64,000 nucleotides of DNA from Linepithema humile (lineage: Eukaryota; Arthropoda; Insecta; Hymenoptera; Formicidae). The notes below the pieces were generated by a model. That model did not search any database and was not told the DNA's origin. It worked only from the letters and a program-made list of their open reading frames with translations. How positions within the stretch are numbered: position 1 is the first letter of the stretch; each line of letters begins with the position of its first letter. The DNA is taken from contig NC_090130.1 in assembly GCF_040581485.1 (NCBI RefSeq), positions 10,292,001 through 10,356,000 of the forward strand, given 5' to 3'. Positions 1 to 9,332 of the stretch are shown here, in pieces. The position numbers and the translations under genes were made by a program.

Positions 1-1
1 G

Positions 2-3000
2 ACATCTTCTAATCCTATAGTGGTATCTTATCAAGCGAGATTACCACGGATAGACATTCCGAAATTCAACGGAACACCATCTGACTGGCTCTCTTTCAAG
101 GATTTATTTCAATCACTGGTCTTGAATCATCCCACGCTTACAGCAGTCGAGAAATTGCAATACTTGAAAACGAGTCTAGTTGGATCTGCTGCTCGTCATC
201 TCAAGAATGTTTCGATTAGTGGAGACAACTTTGAGAAAGCATGGCAGAATCTGACATCGTTCTATGAGAACAAGCGTCTTCTGGTCAATGCAGCTTTGCA
301 TGCATTTCTAAATTTGAAGAAGATCATAAAAGAGTCAGCAAGGGAGCTGGAACAATTGTATACTAATATATTGCAAGTCTACAGCTCTTTGGAACTCTTG
401 GGCAGACCGGTTTCGGCTTGTGACGATTTTTTAGTCTTCATTGCCACCCAGAAACTTGACAACGAGTCAATAAAGGCATGGGAACAGTATCTAGGAAATA
501 CTACGGATCCACCCACGTGGACTCAGTTCATGGGATTCCTGATCACCCGGCTACGAACACTACAAGCATTTGAGAAATCAAAAATTGGGAAATCTGACTC
601 ACATTCTCAAGGCCTTAAAACTCATTTCCAAGGGAAGCAAAAGGAGAATAAATCAGACAATACTCTCGGATGTAACATCTGCACCGGCAAACATCAAACT
701 GCTATGTGCAATGAATTTACCAGCAAGTCTCGAACTCAAAAGCTCTCTTTAATTGCGAGATATCGACTGTGCTATAACTGCTTAGGATCCCATCGAATCG
801 CTAACTGCCCTTCTACTAGACGATGTAGGAAATGTGGCAAAAAGCATCACACCTCAATACACAATGATCCTTCGCAAGCAACTGTATCAGGAGATAAGGA
901 TGAAAAACCTACTAAGTCATCAGATAGCACTGAACGAACAACGGAAGCGAGAGTTTTACATTCCAATATTTGTCATGGATCGCTTCAAGCGCAAACACTG
1001 TTAGCAACGGCTCAAATTCGGATCATAAGTCTTGATGGACACACTACTAAAGCAAGGGTATTGTTAGACCAAGGCTCTGAGGTTTCATTGGTAACGGAAC
1101 GATTAGTCCAACGACTTAAAATATCACGCCAGCGCTCTTCGGTTCCGTTGGTCGGAATTGGAGCTCAATCTTCTAACAAGACCAAAGGGCTCGTTCACTT
1201 CAGGATTAAGCCACACTTTGACTCAAATTTTGAGACTACTATTTCCGCACATATATTGCCCAGCCTCACTTCCTCAATTCCTACCATGGAAAGTCATCAA
1301 GATTCATGGACTCATCTAAAAGGACTACAGTTGGCCGATCCTCACTTCTCATCACCAGGTCCGATAGATCTTTTGCTGGGAGCAGAGGTATACGCTCAGA
1401 TTCTAAATAAAGGAATCATTAGAGGTCAGGCAAACACTCCTATAGCCCAATCTACCACATTAGGCTGGATCGTTTCAGGCCCAACAGGCACAGGTCTCTC
1501 TCAATCGTCCTTTTCAAGCTATCATGTTTCTCCGGATAAAGATCTTTGTATAATCTTGCAAAGATTTTGGGAGCTAGAGTCCGTTCCAGCAATACATCGT
1601 TCATCATTGACACCTGAGGAACAAGAGTGTGAGACACATTTTAAAACCACACATTCTCGAAACTCCACTGGAAGATACATCGTTAGACTACCATTCAAGA
1701 ACTCAGTCGAGAAGCTAGGTGACTCTAGACAGAGGGCTAACCTTCTCTGTAACAGGTTACTTCGACGTTGTGCTACAGATCTTAAGTATGCACAAGCATA
1801 CGTCGAATTTTTGACGGAATATCAGAAACTAGGACACATGAGACAAGTATCGGACTCGACATACGTTCCCCCACATGCCTACTATCTACCTCATCATGGT
1901 GTCTGGAAGGAGACTAGTAACACCACCAAATTACGAGTTGTCTTCAACGGATCGAAATCAACGACATCAGGGTACTCCTTGAATGATATCTTACATTCAG
2001 GTGCGAAATTACAAGTGGATATATTCGACGTGTTGTTGTGGTTCAGACAATTTCGTTACGTCTTCTCGGCTGACATTGAAAAAATGTTCAGACAGATTAA
2101 CGTACATCCTGATGATTGGAAATATCAACGTATTATCTGGGAGGATCAGAACCATCAATTAGTTCCCTTTGAACTTACAACTGTTACTTACGGATTGGTC
2201 TGTGCACCTTTCCAAGCGCTACGAGCTATTCAACAGCTCACCGAAGATGAAGGTACACGATTTCCTCAAGCCATATCCACTATGACCAAAGGTCGCTACG
2301 TAGATGATCTATTCGGAGGCGCTGATTCAATCACTGAGGCTAAAGAATGCGTGAAACAAGTAAATCAGCTCTGCATGGCGGGCGGTTTCCCATTACGAAA
2401 GTGGATTAGTAATAATCCTAACATTTTGGAGGAAATTTCACCTGAGAATCACCTTGATTCTCACAAAATTAAGACTGACGACAATCTCATGATATATTCC
2501 CTTGGTTCAATGTGGGATCCAAGCAAGGATATCTTTTATTTTCATTTAGATCTGGTCCCCACGGACACCATCACAAAACGAATCATGCTCTCAACAACTG
2601 CAAGAATATTTGATCCACTCGGATTTCTCTCACCCGTCATCATAACCGCGAAAATATTAATTCAAGAAACGTGGTCAATGAAAATTGACTGGGATGATCC
2701 TTTACCACCTATCGCAAATAGCAAGTGGACTAAATTCATCACTAGTTGTCAAGATATAAACAAACTCAGGTTTCCAAGATGGATTGGTACCGATGCGTCT
2801 TCTCTGTTAGAAATTCATGGGTTTTGTGACGCATCATCTGACGCTATGGCCGCCGTGGTCTATAGCAGATCCACCTCTTCAGAAGGACAAGTCGCAATTC
2901 AATTCGTGTGTTCTAAAACCAAAGTAGCTCCTTTGAAAAAGCTAACCATACCTCGCTTAGAACTCTCAGGAGCTGTCCTGTTGGTAAAACTGGTCTCTCA

Positions 3001-4861
3001 AGTACTACGAGTGCTCAACAGGAAAGAAATTAAGGTCTATTTATGGACAGATTCGTCCATAACGCTCACTTGGATTAAAGGTTGTCCATCACGTTGGAAG
3101 GAGTTTATACAAAATCGAACATACTTCATACAGGATACATTGCCTCAGGCAAAATGGAGTTTTGTTCCCGGCAACGAGAATCCAGCCGACCTTGCCACTA
3201 GAGGAATGACACCCATTCAACTTGCACACATGACCATGTGGTGGCATGGTCCGACATGGCTCTCTCAGTCATCACCTTTTTGGCCTTCAGCTCCAGAGAG
3301 AAATTTTACCGGAGAACAGCTTGAAGAGCGACCCATTAGGGTCAATAATGCTCATGTAGCATCACCCCAGCCATGGGACCTTTTAGATCGGTATTCCGAC
3401 CTAAGCAGACTGTTGCGTATTACTGTCATATGCCAGAGAGCGGTAGCAAGGTTTAAACTACTACCTAACAAGCCGATTCATACTCCGATATCCCCAACGG
3501 AACTCCATTTAGCTAAACAGTTTTGGATCAGAGAAGTACAGCGTGCCACATTCCAACGTGAATTGAAGTTACTGTCTGAAGGTAAGGTGCTACCCAAATC
3601 CAACTCTCTAATTCGGCTCACACCTTATATTGATGCCGTTGGAATACTTCGGGTCGGAGGACGTCTTCGCTCATCAAACTTGTCTGATAATGCCAAGCAT
3701 CCTGCAATACTACCACGGAACTCAAGGCTCTCATCTCTTGTGATAGCCGAATCCCACCTTCGATCATTTCACGGAGGAACTCAGCTTACAACGTCCTTTA
3801 TTAGAGAGGAATTCTGGATTATCGGAGGTCGAGCCTCAGTAAGACGTCACATCATCAAATGCGTCATCTGTGCCAGATTCAGACAAAAAAGGGCGCAACA
3901 GCTGATGGGGCAATTGCCTCCTGAGCGAGTCACACCATCACGACCGTTTCTACACTCGGGAGTGGACTATGCAGGCCCCGTCATCATTAAGACATGGAGG
4001 GCAAAGAACGCTCGTACATACAAGGCCTACGTAGCTCTTTTCGTATGCTTCTCTACCTCGGCGGTGCATTTGGAGTTAGTCACTGACTATACAGCTGACG
4101 CTTTCATAGCGGCGTACAAGCGCTTCACAAGTAGAAGGGGAGTCTGCGCCACTCTTACCAGTGATTGCGGCACCAATCTCAAGGGAGCAAGCGCAGAACT
4201 TCAACGACTATTTTCCTCAGCGTCCAAGGAAGCACAAAATTTGGCAACGTTATTATCAAAGGACGGAACACACTGGAAATTTAACCCTCCATCAGCTCCT
4301 CATTTTGGAGGCAAATGGGAAGCGGGAGTCAAATCTATGAAGTACCATCTAAAAAGGGTAGTTGGAAACACCCTACTCACGTATGAGGAAATGAATACCC
4401 TTTTAATACAAGTTGAAGCGATCCTAAACTCCAGGCCATTGAGTGCGTTGACAGACGATCCGGACGATCTAACAGTCCTGACACCTGGCCATTTTTTGAT
4501 GGGTTGCGCACCTACCGTGATCCCTGAACCATCTCTTGACAACGAAAAAACCTCTCGCCTATCAAGATGGCAACTCCTTAGAAAGATGCTTGACTCATTA
4601 TGGACACGATGGTCCACTGAGTACCTCCAACGTTATCACTCCATTTATAAGTGGAATCAGGCTACTCGCTCCATCACTGAAGGGTCAATGGTGCTGGTCG
4701 TAGATGAGAGATACCCACCTGCAAAGTGGCCTATGGGACGGGTCGTCAAGATTCACCCTGGCTCGGACGGATTAGTGAGAGTAGTTACAGTCAAGACACA
4801 AACCTCCGAGATGAAGAGACCAATTACGAAACTCTGCCTACTTCCAACTGATAAGGATTAG
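2..4861 (+). CDS. BEL/Pao retrotransposon gag-pol polyprotein (5' end outside window)
   Basis: One uninterrupted frame of about 1,619 codons, already open at base 2, so the start lies upstream. Counting residues from base 20, the order is: DUF1759 gag-like region (about 10-165); Cys/His knuckles with CYNCLG and CRKCGKKHH (about 215-280); aspartic protease with LLDQGSEVSLV (about 347); reverse transcriptase with YVDDLFGG (about 758); RNase H with GFCDASSDA (about 931); integrase H2C2 zinc finger (about 1243-1290); integrase core with GVDYAGP, TSDCGTN (about 1380) and GGKWEAGVKS (about 1433); and a DUF5641 C-terminal module. This is the standard BEL/Pao domain order. It would make virus-like particles, copy its RNA to DNA and integrate it. 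There is no internal stop or frameshift and all catalytic motifs are visible, so the copy looks young. No env frame lies between its stop and the LTR 41 bases on. Confidence 0.95.
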   Translation, partial: TSSNPIVVSYQARLPRIDIPKFNGTPSDWLSFKDLFQSLVLNHPTLTAVEKLQYLKTSLVGSAARHLKNVSISGDNFEKAWQNLTSFYENKRLLVNAALHAFLNLKKIIKESARELEQLYTNILQVYSSLELLGRPVSACDDFLVFIATQKLDNESIKAWEQYLGNTTDPPTWTQFMGFLITRLRTLQAFEKSKIGKSDSHSQGLKTHFQGKQKENKSDNTLGCNICTGKHQTAMCNEFTSKSRTQKLSLIARYRLCYNCLGSHRIANCPSTRRCRKCGKKHHTSIHNDPSQATVSGDKDEKPTKSSDSTERTTEARVLHSNICHGSLQAQTLLATAQIRIISLDGHTTKARVLLDQGSEVSLVTERLVQRLKISRQRSSVPLVGIGAQSSNKTKGLVHFRIKPHFDSNFETTISAHILPSLTSSIPTMESHQDSWTHLKGLQLADPHFSSPGPIDLLLGAEVYAQILNKGIIRGQANTPIAQSTTLGWIVSGPTGTGLSQSSFSSYHVSPDKDLCIILQRFWELESVPAIHRSSLTPEEQECETHFKTTHSRNSTGRYIVRLPFKNSVEKLGDSRQRANLLCNRLLRRCATDLKYAQAYVEFLTEYQKLGHMRQVSDSTYVPPHAYYLPHHGVWKETSNTTKLRVVFNGSKSTTSGYSLNDILHSGAKLQVDIFDVLLWFRQFRYVFSADIEKMFRQINVHPDDWKYQRIIWEDQNHQLVPFELTTVTYGLVCAPFQALRAIQQLTEDEGTRFPQAISTMTKGRYVDDLFGGADSITEAKECVKQVNQLCMAGGFPLRKWISNNPNILEEISPENHLDSHKIKTDDNLMIYSLGSMWDPSKDIFYFHLDLVPTDTITKRIMLSTTARIFDPLGFLSPVIITAKILIQETWSMKIDWDDPLPPIANSKWTKFITSCQDINKLRFPRWIGTDASSLLEIHGFCDASSDAMAAVVYSRSTSSEGQVAIQFVCSKTKVAPLKKLTIPRLELSGAVLLVKLVSQVLRVLNRKEIKVYLWTDSSITLTWIKGCPSRWKEFIQNRTYFIQDTLPQAKWSFVPGNENPADLATRGMTPIQLAHMTMWWHGPTWLSQSSPFWPSAPERNFTGEQLEERPIRVNNAHVASPQPWDLLDRYSDLSRLLRITVICQRAVARFKLLPNKPIHTPISPTELHLAKQFWIREVQRATFQRELKLLSEGKVLPKSNSLIRLTPYIDAVGILRVGGRLRSSNLSDNAKHPAILPRNSRLSSLVIAESHLRSFHGGTQLTTSFIREEFWIIGGRASVRRHIIKCVICARFRQKRAQQLMGQLPPERVTPSRPFLHSGVDYAGPVIIKTWRAKNARTYKAYVALFVCFSTSAVHLELVTDYTADAFIAAYKRFTSRRGVCATLTSDCGTNLKGASAELQRLFSSASKEAQNLATLLSKDGTHWKFNPPSAPHFGGKWEAGVKSMKYHLKRVVGNTLLTYEEMNTLLIQVEAILNSRPLSALTDDPDDLTVLTPGHFLMGCAPTVIPEPSLDNEKTSRLSRWQLLRKMLDSLWTRWSTEYLQRYHSIYKWNQATRSITEGSMVLVVDERYPPAKWPMGRVVKIHPGSDGLVRVVTVKTQTSEMKRPITKLCLLPTDKD

Positions 4862-4902
4862 CCTTCTTCGTTCGTCAACCAGGTTTACGAAGGCGGGCGG
4901 AA

Positions 4903-5755
4903 TGTTAGAAATAAAAAAGGATGTAGGCGGCGCTCGAGCGAGCGGCGCTCGGTACTGCGGCGGTGTGTGCGACAGCGAGTGGGACCGGCGTGAGCGAGCG
5001 TCCGATGTCTCGCTTAGAAAAAAAAAAAAGGCAGTTGTTCATTCTTTTATTTTGTGTGCGTGCGTCTGAGATCTCTGCGCAAAAGGGCAACGTGTCCTCG
5101 GTACGAAAAACGGGCAAAATTATCAAGGTGATCTCGACAGAAAGTCCTTAATGGCGTGGGAACCTATTTCTCGGACTTGAGCCCAGATTCCATCCCGTTG
5201 TTTCTCAACAAACATCGGGACGGTCCGAGACATATTTCGAGTCACCGCGTGGTCATGGTCAAAGTGGCATTAGACTATCGTCCAGCCAAAGTGGCATTGT
5301 ATTATTGGTTAAGGCCAAAGTGGCATTAGACCATCGTCCAGCCAAAGTGGCATTGTATTATCGGTCAAGGTCAAAGTGGCATTGAACTATCGTCAAGCCA
5401 AAGTGGCATTGTATTATCGTCCAGCCAAAGTGGCATTGTATTATCGGTCAAGGTCAAAGTGGCATTGAACTATCGTCAAGCCAAAGTGGCATTGTATTAA
5501 CGTCCAGCCAAAGTGGCATTGTATTATCGGTCAAGGCCAACGTGGCATTGTGCGATTTCATCACGCTTACGACACAAAGCGGCTTTTGTTTAATCATTCT
5601 GCCGAAAGGCCATGTTTTGTTTCTTTTCCTTTCAGGTCATAAAACACAGAGGAATACTCATAACCTAACGTAATATTCCGACAGGTGAAATCTAAAGAAG
5701 AAGAAACGAATAAATTGGAAGTATTAATTTTATCAAATATTTTTGGTGTACGACA
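4903..5755 (+). mobile_element. Probable 3' LTR of the BEL/Pao element
   Basis: The stretch starts with TGTTAGAAATAAAAAAGG 41 bases after the polyprotein stop and is taken to end with ...GTACGACA. The partner LTR is outside the window, so the right border is inferred from the TG...CA rule. The next bases, TTGGTGAGCCGCTCGAAAC, look like a primer-binding site, which would normally follow a 5' LTR. The LTR has a GC-rich start and an 11-copy minisatellite in its middle. Confidence 0.55.
5253..5550 (+). repeat. Minisatellite inside the BEL LTR
   Basis: Eleven imperfect copies of a roughly 28-base unit, each containing AAAGTGGCATT and separated by variants of GTATTATCGTCCAGCC or ATCGGTCAAGGTC. Alternate units are more alike than neighbours, giving a higher-order period near 55 bases. 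Spacers are not unique, so this is not a CRISPR-like array. Confidence 0.85.
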
Positions 5756-6502
5756 TTGGTGAGCCGCTCGAAACTTTATTATTTCCGTTAATTTCTTAAT
5801 TTTGATACATAACTGATAAAATAATAGCCGATTGCAGGCGCTTTCGTTCTCCTACTTAGTTATATTACAATTGTTACGCATTCAAATGCTAGTTTTGCCA
5901 TGACGCCATAAAGTATCTATAATTTTATAATCTCTTTAAAACAATAACAAGATTTTCATTGTCTTTGATTGTTTAATACCATGCGTTATCTTTTTTATGT
6001 TTTGCATTGTAATTTATGATATATGCTAATCTGTGCATTTGTAATTTTGTCAACTCAATCTTAAAATAATAATTATCTTGATTATAGTATATGAATGGTT
6101 TTCTTTTGCTTCGACGAGTTATCAGATCATTCGGTATAATTCCATTCTGGATTTCTCACCCTTTTTTCTAATGGTCATTAAGCGCACTAGCTCAAGTTTT
6201 TTATACAAATTGTTTCTTTATTTTATGCCGCATAAAGTAAAATAAATTTATTGTAAGGTTTAGGTAAATAAGTAAAATAAATTTATTGTAAAGTTTAGGT
6301 AAATAAATGTTGATTTCAATGTACTAATTTTGTCTGAAAAATTTGCTCGGAAAATTCACGTAAGAGCCTATATCTACACAAACTTCCATAGCCGCATAAT
6401 CATATGCATAAAGAAAATTATTTAATCGCATTTATTTTATAAATACGTATGTAAAATGTAATCCTTTAGACCTTCAGACAAAAGTGTCTGGATAATCCCT
6501 AA
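5756..6502. other. Gene-free AT-rich spacer
   Basis: No coding frame or recognisable element apart from the short 35-base duplication at 6236-6305. A PBS-like string opens it directly after the LTR. Confidence 0.5.
6236..6305 (+). repeat. 35-base tandem duplication
   Basis: Two head-to-tail copies of a 35-base AT-rich unit beginning AGTAAAATAAATTTATTG, differing at one base. Confidence 0.85.
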
Positions 6503-6614
6503 CCCAGACAGCACACATGTATACATCAAAATACATCCAAAGGATATCTAGAGGACGTCTTGTAATCCCAAAAAGATTCTCTAGACGTCTTTTGAATATG
6601 TTGTGCTGTCTAGG
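6503..6614. mobile_element. Short CCC-type TIR element or terminal fragment
   Basis: Ends are CCCAGACAGCACA and TGTGCTGTCTAGG, imperfect inverted repeats, with AA on both sides. The interior repeats a motif in both orientations (ATCTAGAGGACGTC and TCTCTAGACGTC). It resembles the other CCC...GGG elements of this window, or could be the left terminus of the transposon containing the genes at 9333-13338. Confidence 0.5.
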
Positions 6615-6984
6615 AAGAGGAATCAGTCAGTGTAGCGCTGATCACACAGTCCTAGCTCGATCTTCTTTTCGGTGAGGCTGCGAGTCGCGGCCTACGACAT
6701 TCATTTTTTATAGTAATATGGTGGACAACGCGCGTGGACAGCAAAGCAAGAGAATAACTGAATTGTCGAAAGCAGTATAGCAGTGAATTGTTGAAGTCGA
6801 TTATTGCGTTGTGTTTGATTCAAGTGCATGATAAATTAATGCACGGGTGAAATATATAATAAAAGGTATGTTGAATATATAAAGTTAAAGTATTTAGCAT
6901 TTTATCTCTAATATAATATGTGTACATATATAGATATAAAGCTTAACATTTGTATATTTTAGCCAAAATGTTCTTCATTGCTAC
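6615..6984 (+). other. Possible 5' untranslated exon and intron of the downstream transposon gene
   Basis: A higher-GC stretch (6620-6867) ends in a good donor (AAAAG/GTATGT), followed by an AT-rich intron-like segment ending TATTTTAG at about 6962 and CCAAAATG. The 2.3-kb LTR-like insertion begins a few codons after this ATG. A first exon interrupted by the insertion would fit, but no protein match supports it. Confidence 0.3.
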
Positions 6985-7926
6985 TGTTACGTCCTGATCA
7001 GACTACACGATTCTTTTCTTTTCATTAAATACCAGACCTAGTAAACGCGGAACCAACAAAAACTCTTAAGAAATATTATAACGCCAGAGCTGTTTTTCTC
7101 ATGAGACACCAGGAGCTCGAATCTTCTCACAGAGAAAAATAGCATGGATATTTCAAAATACCTTGGCCGCTCAGCGTGCCTATCGTCGCCAGAAAAACCG
7201 TAAAAGTCAAAACTTCGCGGTAGCTGGAGTCCTTAACCGACTCCAGACGGTTAGAGTAAGAGATAAAAAGAAAAACTGGCACCAACTAGTCATATTTTTG
7301 GATTCCACCTACGGGAACTCTAGCTAGTAGATAGGGTTTTACCGAGTAACGATCGGGGAATGACCGCAGTCGCATGCCGAGAAGGCGCGACACCTGATAC
7401 GGCGCACGTGTTTAGTAGGTCTGGGAAACCGAGATGCATTAGTCGCACTCTCCACGCGACACCAAGGGCACGCGACAGTCGTAAACTGTCAAATTTATTA
7501 GATCAGTGACCCAAGGCTTTGCGAACTTATATACCGATTCTTAACCACCCAATCCGAAAGCCGAGAATCGGGGCAAGCACTTCTATAGACCACCCATCAT
7601 TCCATCGTATGGTCTAAAGACTACGCCCACCCAGATCTTAAGACACTGAGATGCACCCCACCTATACTAATTAACACCAACCGGGTTACGCCACCTCAAA
7701 AACCTACCCCCATCATATATGGACCCGAAACGACGCTATTCCTTATTCGTTAGGGCCTCTTTCTTCCTATCTCATTTCAAGTAACCTAATCATCTAAACC
7801 CAATCCTATTAGCTAAAAATGATGCCATCCTCCCCCACATTAAAAATTTTCTCGCAAGACTAATTCCTATTCGATCCCCGCTCCAAAAACCTAAGATTTT
7901 CCAAAGGGATCTACCCCAAAGAAAAA

Positions 7927-7937
7927 GTATAAAAACC
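7927..7937 (+). promoter_or_regulatory. LTR-like core promoter (TATA box)
   Basis: GTATAAAAACC, followed about 40 bases on by CACACACAGTTTTTC. The same TATA context recurs in the relatives at 40121-40133 and 48665-48677 on the minus strand, so it is conserved within the family. Confidence 0.45.
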
Positions 7938-8348
7938 CGTGTTCTGGTGGCTCCGGACACAATCACACACAGTTTTTCAAGCAGTTTTGCGCAGTTATTC
8001 CGTTTAGCTCAAACAGTTTTTCGAGTAGTTCGGGGGCGCGAATCAAAGAGTAAAGTCAGTTGATACCTTGTCGCGATCGTCTCGTGGTGCATCTCAAGTA
8101 GAAGGCCCATCACCCTGACGACACCATCCCGCAGCAGGGTGCCCACGCGTTTACAAAAAAAGGGGTCCGACGCTCATATAACGCCTTCCCTCAACGGGGC
8201 GCCTGCTCAGAACCACCGAACATAGTCAACCCGACTTGAAACTATCCTACAACGAGTAAGTTAGTTCATTTGTTTTTTTTTCTCCTCTCTTTAGTATTCT
8301 CTTATTTCTTTTTATGTAATCCGTCCCTATTTCGGTTAAAAATCTTTT

Positions 8349-8891
8349 TTGTGTTATTTGTCAGTGAGAACTAAACATTCGCCGCGACCCAACAATCGTC
8401 GGAACCGCTCGGATCTCTCGGCATTTGCTCTCTGTTTAGCTATATTCCTCCCGCCATACGTTAGATACGCTGCGAGGGTCACCGTAAGACCCATTAGAAT
8501 TAGGCGACACACCCCATTTAATAACGCCCGTACAAGCACTCACACGCAAACAGACCAACCTCCTCCATTACCACCGATTCCTCAGGAATTTCCTCAACCA
8601 CCTCCTCAACCCTTTCCCGTGTTCGACTTTCCTCTACTTCCTTCTCCTAGGTCTATCTCTCCGTCTCTTGAAGAGTTCCTGGAGTACAGACCCCCTTCGC
8701 CTGTCCGCTTCTATCCTCCTCCAGTAGAGGCTCAACTGGAGGAATTCCCACGAAACGATCCGGAGTTCGACAACATATCCGTCAACTCCGAAGCCACTAC
8801 CATCGAATACGTCGCGGTTCCTCCCCATCTTCCTAACCCTGAATTCACAGGGTTTGATTTCCTAAACTTAGTCCTCTCCCCTGAGGAATAA
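8349..8891 (+). CDS. Proline-rich ORF inside the LTR-like element
   Basis: 180 codons, not recognised. The N-terminal 60 residues are basic. Residues about 68-135 are proline-rich with repeated P-P-L and P-P-Q runs and regularly spaced Leu-Glu-Glu-Phe motifs, and the C-terminus is acidic. It lies about 400 bases downstream of the TATA box in the same orientation and stops at a (CA)n tract. The truncated relative at 47350/48366 lacks exactly this middle part, so conservation cannot be checked here. It could be a gag-leader or accessory protein, or a chance frame in pyrimidine-rich DNA. Confidence 0.35.
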   Translation: MCYLSVRTKHSPRPNNRRNRSDLSAFALCLAIFLPPYVRYAARVTVRPIRIRRHTPFNNARTSTHTQTDQPPPLPPIPQEFPQPPPQPFPVFDFPLLPSPRSISPSLEEFLEYRPPSPVRFYPPPVEAQLEEFPRNDPEFDNISVNSEATTIEYVAVPPHLPNPEFTGFDFLNLVLSPEE

Positions 8892-9332
8892 CACACACAC
8901 ACACACACACACTTGTGAAAAATACACTAATAGAAATATAAAACACGTGTGAATAAGAGTTGAGTTTTGTATCGTAATTATAAATTTAATTGAATTAAAA
9001 TGTTGTCTTTAGTAAATTAAACTTTGTTCTTATTTTTATTTAACCACACCCTCCTCGTTTGTCACCCCCTCTCCACCTTCCCTCTCAAATTGCGCACAAA
9101 GGTTCCGCCCCGGGTAATAGGGATTCAATTCCTTGACCCAAAAAGAGAACCACGAGCGGTTGACTTGTTGACGGAGTAAAGACGACTCTTCCAGTCGCTG
9201 ACCCGTCGCAAGTCCTAAACGCGCCGCTCGGTTCGTGCGGTCAGACCCGTTTACGCCGATCGCCGAGCCCAATGAAAAAAATTCTACATCTATCAGGACG
9301 TAACAATAATTTTAATAATTACATTTATATCC

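Larger units (their letters stand above)
6985..9305 (+). mobile_element. Solo LTR-like element, about 2.3 kb
   Basis: It begins TGTTACGTCCTGAT and ends ATCAGGACGTAACA, 14-base inverted ends that include the TG...CA expected of an LTR. A TATA-like box lies at 7927 and a 180-codon frame at 8349. Relatives occur at 38774-40743 (reverse, with a 5-base target duplication) and in two pieces at 47350-47634 and 48366-49631. No target duplication is evident here, and no gag-pol lies beside it. A long solo LTR (Gypsy-like) fits TG...CA ends with 4-5-base duplications; a DNA transposon is less likely. Confidence 0.6.

Noticed and set aside
5253..5550. Regular repeats with spacers, like a CRISPR array
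   Set aside because: Spacers are themselves repeated, the repeats are imperfect, and the genome is eukaryotic. It is a minisatellite in an LTR.
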